Below the pieces are notes generated by a model, which worked only from the letters and a program-made list of their open reading frames with translations, made no database searches and was not told the origin of the DNA. A DNA stretch of 55,295 nucleotides from a virus: positions 1 through 55,295 of the IMG/VR virus record IMGVR_UViG_3300005935_000016; one strand, 5' to 3'. Positions 16,102-24,967 of the stretch are shown here, one piece after another. The position numbers were made by a program, and so were the translations under genes. Position 1 is the first letter of the stretch, and the number at the start of each line of letters is the position of its first letter.

Positions 16102-17404
16102 AATAAACGAACTTCCATATAGGATTTTAGGATTAAGCGATAGTCCTTTGACATGTACTGGCTTTGCCACATGTACTAAAGAATTATTAAACGGATTATC
16201 AAAAAACGCACACTTAGACGTACATTACTTGGCACACAATTATTTGGGTCAGAAACTAATGCCAGGCGTAGAATTTGAAGATGGCACTAAGTTAAATTTC
16301 AAATTACACGGACATGGTATGAGACCATATTGTGAAGATGTAATTGAACCAGTAATCAAAGATCTAAAAGCTAACATTTTCTATGTATGTTTAGACACGT
16401 TTATGTTGTGGCCATGGTTCTTAAATAAAAACTTAACACCAGCTAAAACTATATTCCATTTCCCTAGTGACGGTGCGGGCAATCTTCCAGCACAAGATGA
16501 AGGAAATGATTGTATGAGAATTTTACAAAAAGTAGATTTACCAGTTGCAATGAGTAAGTTTGCACAACGTCAAGTTAAGGAAAAATATAATATGGAAGTT
16601 CCATACATACCATTAGGCGTTCACACATCTAAGTTTTTTCCATTTCCAGCTGAATTAAAAGCTCAAAATAGACAACAGATGGGATTATTTACTATTAACT
16701 CAGTAACTAAACAGAAAGTTCAAGTTCCAAACTCAGTGTTACAAAACAAGTTTATCATTGGTTCGGTGTTTAGAAATCAACCGAGAAAATTCCCGGATAG
16801 AATAGTTAAAACATTGAAGGTATTATTACACGAAAAGAAAGTTGAAGATTTTATTTGTATTTTACACACTGACCCGACAGATTTAGCAGCACCGTTTAAC
16901 ATACAGTATTTAGCTAACAGAGAAGGAGTTGGTCATAAGATATTATTTACTGACATGACGTTCTATAAAGGTCTTCCATCCGAAAAGATGGTTAACGTTT
17001 ATAACCTGTTTGATATATTTTATTTGCCAACATCTGGAGAAGGTTTCGGTATTCCATATCTCGAAGCAATGTCTTGCGGGATTCCGATCGTAGGAACTAA
17101 TTATACAACTATCCCAGAACTGGCATTAGAAGATGGTCAATGCGGAGAAGTAGTAGACTTAGTTGGCACTGAAAAAGATTCTCAACAAATTTACCACAAC
17201 GGTGAAATCACTGGATCGTGGACAGTTGAAAGAGGATTGGCCGATGTATTCGACGCAGCAGACAAGATTTTAAAACTAAAGAACAGTCCTGGTTTGATTG
17301 AACAATACGGAAAAGTCGGAAGAGAAAAAGCAATCAAATTTTACGATTGGTCTGTGTTGATTCCGCAATGGGAAAAGTTAATATTAGATTTAATCGAAAA
17401 ATGA
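16094..17404 (+). CDS. Glycosyltransferase, GT4 / GT-B fold
   Basis: 436 aa. N-terminal acceptor domain, then the nucleotide-sugar domain with the GT4 signature EGFGIPYLEAMSCGIPIVGT and the following IPEL loop. The donor is probably a nucleotide-linked hexose; the acceptor is unknown. The atypical N-terminal half (LGLSDSPLTCTGFATCTKEL) resembles the start of other viral GT4 enzymes. First gene of the glycan block. Confidence 0.9.
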   Translation: MVKINELPYRILGLSDSPLTCTGFATCTKELLNGLSKNAHLDVHYLAHNYLGQKLMPGVEFEDGTKLNFKLHGHGMRPYCEDVIEPVIKDLKANIFYVCLDTFMLWPWFLNKNLTPAKTIFHFPSDGAGNLPAQDEGNDCMRILQKVDLPVAMSKFAQRQVKEKYNMEVPYIPLGVHTSKFFPFPAELKAQNRQQMGLFTINSVTKQKVQVPNSVLQNKFIIGSVFRNQPRKFPDRIVKTLKVLLHEKKVEDFICILHTDPTDLAAPFNIQYLANREGVGHKILFTDMTFYKGLPSEKMVNVYNLFDIFYLPTSGEGFGIPYLEAMSCGIPIVGTNYTTIPELALEDGQCGEVVDLVGTEKDSQQIYHNGEITGSWTVERGLADVFDAADKILKLKNSPGLIEQYGKVGREKAIKFYDWSVLIPQWEKLILDLIEK

Positions 17405-17432
17405 TGTTTCATAAATAACAGACTAAATAAAA

Positions 17433-18650
17433 ATGAGTAAACATAGATTACTATTAGTAAACCCATCTGAAAGAGAAATTCTCGAATGTGCTGGTGACAG
17501 ACCGCCTTTGGGTTTAGCATACACAGCCGCTAACACAATCAAACACAGTTACCCAACTAGGATAATAGATCTAAATCACCAATCAGTTGGAGATATGTTT
17601 AGACTAGTCGCAGACTTTGAACCAACACACATTGGAATTGGTTTCACCACACCACTCGCTTACCAAGGTATGAATTTAGCTAGCAGATTATCAGAAGAAA
17701 CAGATGCAATTTTAATAGCCGGCGGAGCACATCCTTCGGCATTACCAAAATCACTAGAACAATATTTCGATGTAGTTATCAAAGGCGAAGGTGAACAAGC
17801 AACATTGGAAGTATTATCTCAAGACATAAGGGGGATACACCGTTCTAGATTAATACCAGACATAGACGTCTTACCATTACCAGCACGATATTTATTAGAC
17901 ATGGATAACTATGGCGTCGAACAGAACGGACAACGTACGGCCACTCTGATAACTTCTAGAGGGTGTTATGGTAAATGTGGGTATTGTTCTAAACAGGTGT
18001 TCGGCGGATCGGTTAGAATGTTGTCACCGGAACGAGTAGAAAGAGAAGTTAGACAATTGGTTGAGCAATATGGTTATAACTCATTATATTTCTTAGACGA
18101 TACATTTACTGCGAGTAAAGACAGGGTCGTTGATATCGCCGACAGAATATCTAAATTTGATTTAACATATAGAATAACAACTAGGGCTGATAGTATTGAC
18201 GAAATGACATTACAAGTACTGAGAAATTCGGGTTTATCAATGATCAGTCTCGGAATCGAACACGCTGACAATGAAGTATTAGAACACTCAAACAAGGGTA
18301 TGACAATAGAACAAAATCGAAAAATAATTCGAGCCGCACGAGAAATGGGAATTTATGTCAAAGGATTTTTTATACTAAATCTCCCTGGAGCGACTAAAGA
18401 AACGGCTTTAAGAACAGTAGAATTTGGACAAACCGAATGTGATTCAGCAGATTATTATCCACTAACATTATACCCGGGAACTAAGTTTTGGCAAAACCCT
18501 AATCGGTTTGGAATAACTAAACTATCTGAAAGTTTTGATTTCACTCAAGCTGGCAAAGAACAAAAGACCACTGGTGATTTCAATGCAGTTACAGATAGCA
18601 TGACATTAGATGAATTATTAGAAGTAATGGAGACAATTAAAGATGACTAA
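17433..18650 (+). CDS. B12-binding-domain radical SAM protein
   Basis: 405 aa. Residues 1-135 form a cobalamin-binding Rossmann domain (LLLVNPSERE, PPLGLAYTAA, ILIAGGAHPSA), followed by the radical SAM core with the cluster motif C178-x3-C182-x2-C185 (RGCYGKCGYC). ITTRAD, SLGIEHAD and VKGFFILNLPG are standard barrel segments. Such class B enzymes methylate unreactive carbons or modify glycans and lipids. The position between glycosyltransferases points to a sugar or lipid-carrier substrate. Confidence 0.92.
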   Translation: MSKHRLLLVNPSEREILECAGDRPPLGLAYTAANTIKHSYPTRIIDLNHQSVGDMFRLVADFEPTHIGIGFTTPLAYQGMNLASRLSEETDAILIAGGAHPSALPKSLEQYFDVVIKGEGEQATLEVLSQDIRGIHRSRLIPDIDVLPLPARYLLDMDNYGVEQNGQRTATLITSRGCYGKCGYCSKQVFGGSVRMLSPERVEREVRQLVEQYGYNSLYFLDDTFTASKDRVVDIADRISKFDLTYRITTRADSIDEMTLQVLRNSGLSMISLGIEHADNEVLEHSNKGMTIEQNRKIIRAAREMGIYVKGFFILNLPGATKETALRTVEFGQTECDSADYYPLTLYPGTKFWQNPNRFGITKLSESFDFTQAGKEQKTTGDFNAVTDSMTLDELLEVMETIKDD

Positions 18651-19371
18651 AATAAAACTCGTGATTGCGTATATTGTCCAGAACGAAGAGTTTTGGATGC
18701 CGTTAAGTTTAAAATCGGTATTACCAGTCGCAGACAAAATTATTATCATAGACGGATTTTCTAAAGATAAAACCTTAGAAAAAATAGACGAATTTAATGA
18801 CGAAAGAATAGAAATACATTCGATCAGATATAAAAGTGAATTAAAAACTGCTAATGGTAAACAACGTAATGAATACATCAAAATATTAAAAGAAAAATAT
18901 CCAGACTATTGGTGTTTAGTTTTAGATGCCGACGAAATCGTTAACGACAATTTTTATATGTTAAAAAAAGCACTCGAAAAGGCTGAGACAGACAACTTTA
19001 CTCATTTCGATATTCACATGGAACATTTTATTTGGAACTTATCATTGGTCGATAGTATTTCTGAAAGACATTATGTTCCCAGAAGATTGTTTAAGGTCTC
19101 TGACGTTAACAAATATCCAACCGTGGAACACCCAATATTATCAGTCAATGGACAATTAGGTAAAATGGACATGTTTACGATATTTCATTACGGGTATCTC
19201 AACGGTGTTAAAGATGTTATGAAAAAATATCACAATCATATAAAAAAGTCTAACATACATTCGAAAGAATTTTTAGATTCGTGGAAAATTTGTCATGTGT
19301 TGGGATCGTATCCAGTAAAAGAATACACAGGAACTCACCCAAAAGTTATTAAAGATTTTTTTGGAATATGA
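18643..19371 (+). CDS. Glycosyltransferase, GT2 family (GT-A fold)
   Basis: 242 aa. The Rossmann start IAYIVQNEEFWMPLSL and ADKIIIIDGFSKDKTLE bind the nucleotide; VLDADEIV gives the metal-binding DxD. Overlaps the radical SAM gene by 8 bases. Cytoplasmic, without membrane spans. Confidence 0.88.
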   Translation: MTKIKLVIAYIVQNEEFWMPLSLKSVLPVADKIIIIDGFSKDKTLEKIDEFNDERIEIHSIRYKSELKTANGKQRNEYIKILKEKYPDYWCLVLDADEIVNDNFYMLKKALEKAETDNFTHFDIHMEHFIWNLSLVDSISERHYVPRRLFKVSDVNKYPTVEHPILSVNGQLGKMDMFTIFHYGYLNGVKDVMKKYHNHIKKSNIHSKEFLDSWKICHVLGSYPVKEYTGTHPKVIKDFFGI

Positions 19372-19517
19372 TAAAAGACAAATATAATAAATTTATATGT
19401 TGGAAATTTGGACATTGTTACGATATAGTTTTCGAAGTATTAAAAAAACAGGGAAATATTGAATACACAAAATTGTATGCCAAATGTTCTCGGTGTCATA
19501 ATAAGAAGGAAGTTTAA
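19368..19517 (+). CDS. Tiny Cys-containing protein (49 aa)
   Basis: ATGA overlap with the preceding stop. Four cysteines (C11, C17, C40, C43) in a Cx5C...CxxC pattern suggest a zinc ribbon. Function unknown; its tight packing between two glycan genes supports that it is a real gene. Confidence 0.6.
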   Translation: MIKDKYNKFICWKFGHCYDIVFEVLKKQGNIEYTKLYAKCSRCHNKKEV

Positions 19518-19518
19518 A

Positions 19519-20256
19519 ATGAACGAAAAAAAGTGGAATGAATATATTCAAAGACTCAAAGTACCTAAAACCAATTCAGGTATTAATATAACTATAAGAA
19601 AAAGCGACATAGAGTTTATTTCTAAATTTGCTGATATTTCAAACAAAAAAATATTAGACATCGGCTGTGAAGAGGGTGCGACATTAGAACATTTTAAAAA
19701 ACGGTTTAATTGTGAAATATATGGTGCTACTCTCGGTGATACTAATAAAGAATACATAACAAAATGTGATATGCATGAATTAGATTTTGATGATGATTCT
19801 TTTGATATCGTATTTATTTCTCATACATTAGAACATTCTATTTCACCTTATATAGTATTACACGAAATACGAAGAGTACTAAAAAAGGGTGGAATTGTTA
19901 TTATTATAATGCCAGAAGAAGGTGATATTTGGACTTCTGTTAAACAACATTATTCGACAATGACATTTAGACAATTATTTAATTTGCTAAATAAATTATC
20001 ATTTCGTTCTAAGATGAATTTCAGGAAAGAATATATGATAAACATGAGAGAAAATAAACGTGATATATTATCGATATGGACAAATCATAAAGGTACTATA
20101 CAAACAATAAATGATAACATATCTTTAATACCAGTCCCGATAAAATGTAACATTATATTCGATGAACATAATACCAAGTTTACATACATCGACGTTATGG
20201 TCGCTAGTGATAGGGAGATATGTCATTTTCTGAATCGAACAGATAGTTTAACATAA
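19519..20256 (+). CDS. SAM-dependent methyltransferase (class I)
   Basis: 245 aa from ATG 19519 with SD AAGGAAG. Motif I ILDIGCEEGATLEHF, then an acidic post-I region, FDIVFISHTLEHS and VLHEIRRVLKKGGIVIIIMP are typical of Methyltransf_11 enzymes. Probably methylates a sugar of the glycan assembled by neighbours. Confidence 0.88.
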   Translation: MNEKKWNEYIQRLKVPKTNSGINITIRKSDIEFISKFADISNKKILDIGCEEGATLEHFKKRFNCEIYGATLGDTNKEYITKCDMHELDFDDDSFDIVFISHTLEHSISPYIVLHEIRRVLKKGGIVIIIMPEEGDIWTSVKQHYSTMTFRQLFNLLNKLSFRSKMNFRKEYMINMRENKRDILSIWTNHKGTIQTINDNISLIPVPIKCNIIFDEHNTKFTYIDVMVASDREICHFLNRTDSLT

Positions 20257-20276
20257 AATATAAAAATAGGAAAAAG

Positions 20277-20780
20277 ATGAATCACAGACAATTAACATTT
20301 AGAGCAATCGACAAACTAAACTTGTAACCTGGTAAAGTTTTAGACGTCGGTTGTGGAAGACAGACAGAAACTAAACAATACTTTGAAGAGAAAGGATTTG
20401 AGTGGAGTGGGTGTGATACAATACCACAAAAAGACGAAAATATAAAAGTTTGTAACATGGAAGATTTAAACGTATACAAAGATGAATCATTTGATGTCGT
20501 GTTCGTTTGTCATTCGTTCGAACACTGTATGTCACCCTTTAGTTCATTATACGAGTTTAAACGAATATTAAAAGACGGTGGTAAACTACTATTAAGTACT
20601 CCACTATACTGCACAGAACAAGTTTTATATAGAGACGACGATCACTATTTCGTGTTAACTGGAGAACAGTTAGCTAAATTATTACATACTTGTCGATATA
20701 AAAACATTAACGGATGGGAAGAATTGCAGCCAAATAAAGATATTCCTAACAGCAGTCAAATAATGTATGCGGAGAAATAA
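20277..20780 (+). pseudogene. SAM-dependent methyltransferase with in-frame TAA
   Basis: The frame from ATG 20277 reads LTFRAIDKLNL, TAA at 20325, then PGKVLDVGCGRQTETKQYF, which is the SAM-binding motif I, and on to SFDVVFVCHSFEHC and FKRILKDGGKLLLST. A lysine or similar codon is expected at the TAA. A start at ATG 20457 would remove motif I and give an inactive 107-aa protein. It is a paralogue of the methyltransferase just upstream. Confidence 0.8.
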
Positions 20781-20781
20781 G

Positions 20782-21351
20782 ATGAAATACGGAAAAGAAT
20801 ATTTCGAAAATCGTGGCTTACACAAACATTTATTTTTTGAATTCGTGAAATGGTTACGATACTTAAACGCTGACGGAATACTAGAACCGCGGTTTATGTT
20901 TTTAGGTTGCGGTTTAGGACATAGGGTATATATAGCGAGTTATTATGAAACACTTGCTCACGGGATAGATTTAGAATATCCAATAAAAAATACACCATAC
21001 GATAGAATTAAAAAACAATTGGCGTTCGGTGATATAGCTAAAGACGAAACATTTAACTCAATACCAGACAGTTTTTATAATGTTGTATGTGCGTATGACG
21101 TGTTAGAACACATGGACGGAATTCAACAAGTTGAAAATACTCTAAAAAACATGTATAAAATATCTAACAAATATGTTATCATAAGTGTTCCAGTTATCGG
21201 TGATAAGAACTTAGAAGCAGATCCAACTCACAATATTAAAAAATCGTTAGAATGGTGGCATTATACGATAGGCAAAGCGGGTTTTAATATAATAGAAACT
21301 CCGTCAGATTGGTTGTATCGACACCAAATCATATTGGGCGTCAAAAAATGA
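20782..21351 (+). CDS. Methyltransferase-like protein (class I fold)
   Basis: 189 aa from ATG 20782. FMFLGCGLGHRVYIASYY replaces motif I, and YNVVCAYDVLEHMDGIQQVE plus NKYVIISVPVIGD give the later strands. It keeps the fold, though the glycine loop is less canonical (GCGLGH). Third methyltransferase in a row in the glycan block. Confidence 0.8.
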   Translation: MKYGKEYFENRGLHKHLFFEFVKWLRYLNADGILEPRFMFLGCGLGHRVYIASYYETLAHGIDLEYPIKNTPYDRIKKQLAFGDIAKDETFNSIPDSFYNVVCAYDVLEHMDGIQQVENTLKNMYKISNKYVIISVPVIGDKNLEADPTHNIKKSLEWWHYTIGKAGFNIIETPSDWLYRHQIILGVKK

Positions 21352-21539
21352 AAACTCCAGAATTATGCAAAGGGTGTTACCGTTGGGATAAATGGAAAAC
21401 AAAATGTGTATATTATTGGAAAGATAAAGGAAACGTCTATTCGACATACAACGATAACAAACCATTTTGCCCGAGTAAAGTTAGAGACGAAGAGGAGTTA
21501 TTCGCACTAAGTAGACGAAGAGAAACATTATTTTTATAG
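21348..21539 (+). CDS. Small Cys-rich protein, zinc-ribbon type
   Basis: 63 aa, overlapping the previous stop (ATGA). CKGCYRWDKWKTKC and KPFCPSK give four cysteines suitable for zinc binding. I recognise the general pattern of short phage proteins but no function. Confidence 0.6.
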   Translation: MKTPELCKGCYRWDKWKTKCVYYWKDKGNVYSTYNDNKPFCPSKVRDEEELFALSRRRETLFL

Positions 21540-21548
21540 GAGATGATT

Positions 21549-22442
21549 ATGAAAACAGTTAAAGAATTAGAAAAAGAATATTGTATTGATATTCAAGTTT
21601 GCTCTAAGAACAGAGTAGGAGAGTTGTGTTTGTTACTACAATCTCTAAGGACACAGAGTTTTACCAATTTTAACGTGTTAATATTAGACGACGGGAGCAC
21701 TACACCAAATACGTCACACGACATGTTTAATAAAGTTATACACAGAGTGAAACAAGAAAAGCATAAATTGTTTATGTTTAGAAATGACATGAGTGTTGGA
21801 GTATGTAAAGCTAGAAATAGATTGATCGAAGAATCTAATAAAGAAAACACCGGAGCTAACTTATTTTGTCGTCTGGATGATGACGTGATTTGTGAATCAG
21901 ATTATTTAGAAAGATTAGTTCGAGTAATCGACATGGGTTATGATATGTCTTCGGGGATTACTCCACCCGCAGCAAATCCAGAGTTTTTAAGAAGAGCTGA
22001 ATTTGTCAAACCGATTATTAACAGATTACACTTCGAACAAGATGGTAATGTTACAGTAGTTGGTGACGATTGTGGACATAGTTATTACGACGACACAGTA
22101 ATCCCAGCCCACCACTTGAGAAGTTGTTTCATGTATAAAAAAGAGGTTACCGATTCAGGTATAAGACACGAATTGGGGCTAAATTGGTTTAGAGAAGAAA
22201 CGTTCTTTAGCGCTAGAGCAATCTTAAATGGTTTTACTATGGCAGTTGATACGATGGCCAAGGTTATTCATTTAATAACTCCAAGCGGCGGTTGTAGAAG
22301 CGTGTACCCTTTAGCTAACTTAGATGAAGAAAACTTTCAATCTTGGATGAAACGAAAATTCGAGAAGCATGGTGATTTCTTAGATGAATACGAAAAGAAA
22401 GTTTTAGTTAAACATAAAAAGATTATGGAGAATCAACAATGA
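21549..22442 (+). CDS. Glycosyltransferase, GT2 family
   Basis: 297 aa. Start at ATG 21549, seven bases after GGAG. DIQVCSKNRVGELCLLLQSL, VLILDDGS and the metal-binding RLDDDV identify a GT-A enzyme. CKARNRLIEES is the usual conserved helix. Overlaps the next gene by ATGA. Confidence 0.88.
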   Translation: MKTVKELEKEYCIDIQVCSKNRVGELCLLLQSLRTQSFTNFNVLILDDGSTTPNTSHDMFNKVIHRVKQEKHKLFMFRNDMSVGVCKARNRLIEESNKENTGANLFCRLDDDVICESDYLERLVRVIDMGYDMSSGITPPAANPEFLRRAEFVKPIINRLHFEQDGNVTVVGDDCGHSYYDDTVIPAHHLRSCFMYKKEVTDSGIRHELGLNWFREETFFSARAILNGFTMAVDTMAKVIHLITPSGGCRSVYPLANLDEENFQSWMKRKFEKHGDFLDEYEKKVLVKHKKIMENQQ

Positions 22443-23527
22443 AAATAGAAAATATAACAATATTAGGACCAGCATTCACACAAGACGGCTATGGTAGTCA
22501 TGTCAGACAATTATCTTACGCAATAAATAAACATCTTCCAGTAAGATTAGAAACAAATAAACCAGACGGCTGGGAACACCAATCATCACAAGAGATGATA
22601 GATATGTGTAATAGAAATTTCAGAGGAGATGCTACTGTCTTTATCGGGCTTCCACATTTTTGGGAATTGGCGTTATCAACTAACCCTAAAAACTTTGTCG
22701 GGTTTCTAGTTTGGGAATGCGACAAGATACCTCAACAATGGGCAGACATTTGTAACGATGAAAGAGTTAAACAGATTTGGACACCGTCTAAATTTACTAA
22801 GGAATCTCTTGTGAAGTCTGGAGTACCAGAAGATAAAGTATTCGTAGTTAGTCACGGAGTTAATTTAGACAAGTTTAAACCGACCGAAAGTCCTAATAAG
22901 AATGATAAGTTTACATTCCTGTATTGTAAGGGCTGGGTTAAGGGGTCTACTGACAGATCTGGTTTCCAATATTTAGTAAAAGCATTCAGTGAAGAATTCG
23001 GGAAAGATGAACCGGTTAGATTGATAGCTAAACTAAACCAAGCATATCTACACCAAGGTTGGGACTTCAAGATCGAGTTAGATAAACTAAACTTAGACTT
23101 AGAAAACTCGGCCGAAATCGGTGCAATACTAGAAAATGTACCATTCGATAAGCTGTTAGGTATATATGCAATGGCTGACGTGATGTGTGTACCAACATGT
23201 GGGGAAGGATTTGGTTTAACTTATGCCGAATCTATGGCCTGTGGGGTACCCTGTATTGCTACAGAGTTTGGCGGACAAACCGATTTTGTTACTAAGGACA
23301 ACGGTTGGTTAATTCCTCATGGAATGCAACCGGCTAATGATGGTGTAATGTATGAGGAATGCTCGTGGGCTAAACCTGACATCAAAGAATTGAAGAAGGT
23401 TTTAAGACATGTATATAATAATAGAGACGAAGTGGCTAACAAAGCTAAGAAGTCTTTAGAAGATATACAAACCTGGACATGGGACAATACCGCGAAATTG
23501 GCTTTAGATGCTTTATCTAAGCTTTAA
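22439..23527 (+). CDS. Glycosyltransferase, GT4 family
   Basis: 362 aa. Starts ILGPAFTQDGYGSHVRQL, then VVSHGVNLDKF, VCVPTCGEGFGLTYAESMAC (donor-binding E-x7-E region) and FGGQTDFV. Similar in kind to the GT4 gene at 16094 but only distantly alike. Last gene of the glycan block and followed by a T-rich terminator. Confidence 0.9.
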   Translation: MKIENITILGPAFTQDGYGSHVRQLSYAINKHLPVRLETNKPDGWEHQSSQEMIDMCNRNFRGDATVFIGLPHFWELALSTNPKNFVGFLVWECDKIPQQWADICNDERVKQIWTPSKFTKESLVKSGVPEDKVFVVSHGVNLDKFKPTESPNKNDKFTFLYCKGWVKGSTDRSGFQYLVKAFSEEFGKDEPVRLIAKLNQAYLHQGWDFKIELDKLNLDLENSAEIGAILENVPFDKLLGIYAMADVMCVPTCGEGFGLTYAESMACGVPCIATEFGGQTDFVTKDNGWLIPHGMQPANDGVMYEECSWAKPDIKELKKVLRHVYNNRDEVANKAKKSLEDIQTWTWDNTAKLALDALSKL

Positions 23528-23555
23528 TTTTTCTTTTTTTATTACCTTTTTATTT
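23526..23555 (+). terminator. T-tract terminator after the glycan block
   Basis: Two T-rich stretches follow the stop at 23525-23527. The remaining gap to 23652 holds the promoter region of the next unit. Confidence 0.5.
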
Positions 23556-23622
23556 CTGTAAATATATCTTAACTTGAATCCTTTATAAATGAATTAAAAC
23601 CTTTAATCAAATAATAGAAACC

Positions 23623-23630
23623 TTTATATA
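23623..23630 (+). promoter_or_regulatory. TATA box of the small-gene cluster
   Basis: TTTATATA, 22 bases before ATG 23653, fits leaderless transcription. The element CCTTTA occurs three times at about 27- and 22-base intervals (23580-23626), each after AT-rich sequence. The copies may be alternative promoters or a binding array. Confidence 0.5.
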
Positions 23631-23652
23631 CTGGTAATGTTTATAATCATAT

Positions 23653-23811
23653 ATGGAAACAAAGGACATAACAAAAATGGAACAACTAAAAAAAGAAAAA
23701 ATTGAACATGATGTTTTCATGGATGTACATCGTGAAGAAAGACAATATCAAAAAAAGATTGAATCGCGAACAGCTTGTATTATTAGATGTTTGCCTACTG
23801 GAGGATTTTAG
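23653..23811 (+). CDS. Small charged protein (52 aa)
   Basis: Charged, helical, Lys/Glu-rich, ending in RCLPTGGF. It carries the SD (GGAGG) of the next gene in its last codons, so the two are coupled. Probably leaderless from the TATA box at 23623. Function unknown. Confidence 0.5.
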   Translation: METKDITKMEQLKKEKIEHDVFMDVHREERQYQKKIESRTACIIRCLPTGGF

Positions 23812-23812
23812 A

Positions 23813-24043
23813 ATGGAAGAATTAAAAATATTAGAACAAAAACTCGAACAATTCGATTACACTTACATGATGAGTGACGATCATCGTGTTTGGCAAGCTG
23901 GAGTAGATCAAGAAGATTTAGTAAGAGCATTAATTCGGAAAACGTTAAAAGAAAATCCTGGATACAAACAACACGTAAAAGACTTAATATTAAAACACAA
24001 ACCTGAATACGGAACTAACTTTATTGAAGAGGACGAAAAATAA
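23813..24043 (+). CDS. Small helical protein (76 aa)
   Basis: ATG 23813 has GGAGG eight bases upstream. Helical, acidic and aromatic; YMMSDDHRVWQAGV in the middle is the most distinctive part. No known family recognised. Part of the tiny-gene cluster. Confidence 0.6.
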   Translation: MEELKILEQKLEQFDYTYMMSDDHRVWQAGVDQEDLVRALIRKTLKENPGYKQHVKDLILKHKPEYGTNFIEEDEK

Positions 24044-24044
24044 A

Positions 24045-24248
24045 ATGGGAAACATTGAAGAAGGAATAGTAGAACAAATTGTAAAAATTTGTAAAGAAAG
24101 AGATTTAGAAGTTGGACAAATCGTTGATTTATTACCAGACGAAGAACAAGAAGAGTTATTAGAACAACTAACAACAACGTGTATCTGTGGTAATACCTTC
24201 GAAGACGATAGCGACATTGAAATCGGAATATGTAAGGATTGCAGATGA
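24045..24248 (+). CDS. Small acidic protein with C-terminal Cys pairs (67 aa)
   Basis: Acidic helical N-terminus, then CICGNTF and ICKDC giving two CxC/CxxC pairs near the end (possible zinc ribbon). Stop overlaps the next start (ATGA). Function unknown. Confidence 0.6.
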   Translation: MGNIEEGIVEQIVKICKERDLEVGQIVDLLPDEEQEELLEQLTTTCICGNTFEDDSDIEIGICKDCR

Positions 24249-24385
24249 ATTGTAATGTTAAAAGGTGCAGAGGATTCAGAAGTCTAATATACTACGACCG
24301 AAACGTTTGTCCTAAACATTGGATTAAACACTGCGACGACGATGATAAGTTCGATTTGAAGAAGGAGTTTGGTATTACAAAATGA
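24245..24385 (+). CDS. Tiny Cys/His-rich protein (46 aa)
   Basis: C3, C8, C22, H25, H29 and C30 suggest a zinc-binding fold. Overlaps both neighbours by four bases. Function unknown. Confidence 0.5.
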   Translation: MNCNVKRCRGFRSLIYYDRNVCPKHWIKHCDDDDKFDLKKEFGITK

Positions 24386-24507
24386 TTGAATGTAAACACC
24401 CAATAACCAAGGTTAGAAAGGCACACAAGACAGATGGCGGTGAACAGGTTTACCGTTGTTTAGAATGTGATCACACTTTTACTAAAATAAAATATAGGAG
24501 GACATGA
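24382..24507 (+). CDS. Tiny zinc-finger-like protein (41 aa)
   Basis: IECKHP at the start and YRCLECDHTF near residue 25 give a C-x-H...C-x2-C-x-H arrangement. Basic C-terminus. Stop overlaps the next start. Confidence 0.5.
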   Translation: MIECKHPITKVRKAHKTDGGEQVYRCLECDHTFTKIKYRRT

Positions 24508-24677
24508 ACAAAATGGTAAGAACAACACTAAGTAAGATCGGAGAAGCATTATTCTACGTATCATTACTCGTTTCAGCATTGTTTACTTTTGGCGCTACGA
24601 TAGCTGCATACTTTATTCTGAGATACACAATATTCTATGCACTACAAGATCACGAAGCATCAAAAAGCAAGAAGTAA
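24504..24677 (+). CDS. Small membrane protein (57 aa)
   Basis: A long hydrophobic stretch (about residues 15-45, including VSLLVSALFTFGATIAAYFI) predicts one or two membrane spans, followed by a charged tail. ATG 24513 is an alternative start because AGGAGG sits 11 bases before it. It might alter the host membrane or act in exclusion; unproven. Confidence 0.55.
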   Translation: MNKMVRTTLSKIGEALFYVSLLVSALFTFGATIAAYFILRYTIFYALQDHEASKSKK

Positions 24678-24723
24678 TACAATACGAGTTAAATACAAGC
24701 CCATACAGACATTCTTTTCTTTT

Positions 24724-24734
24724 TTATATATATA
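24724..24734 (+). promoter_or_regulatory. TATA-like element before the last + strand gene
   Basis: A T-rich tract runs into TATATATATAA about 48 bases before ATG 24782. A second candidate, TTAAAATATA, lies at 24743-24752. The T tract (24713-24725) may also terminate the cluster upstream. Confidence 0.4.
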
Positions 24735-24781
24735 ACCATAGCTTAAAATATATTGTCTTAAATGACACAGGATTAACCACA

Positions 24782-24967
24782 ATGATAATAGAGAACAGAA
24801 AGGATAAAAAAGAATACGATATCAGTGAATTATTAGAACTTCCAGAAATACAACAACTAATAAAAGACAAGAAAGATAAACGGAACGAATATTTCCGAGA
24901 GTATTATAAAAAAAATAAAAAAAAGAAAAAAAGTAAAGAAAAAATTACGCCTGAATCTTCAGGGTAA
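24782..24967 (+). CDS. Small, highly basic protein (61 aa)
   Basis: Acidic-amphipathic first half, then a run dominated by Lys and Tyr (residues 33-52). Could bind nucleic acid. Its last 23 bases overlap the convergent - strand lipoprotein gene, marking the meeting point of the two arms. Confidence 0.5.
   Translation: MIIENRKDKKEYDISELLELPEIQQLIKDKKDKRNEYFREYYKKNKKKKKSKEKITPESSG

Noticed and set aside
24945-24967. Assembly join at the meeting point of the two arms
   Set aside because: Both genes read through the overlap normally and composition is similar on both sides; a convergent arrangement is common in tailed viruses.
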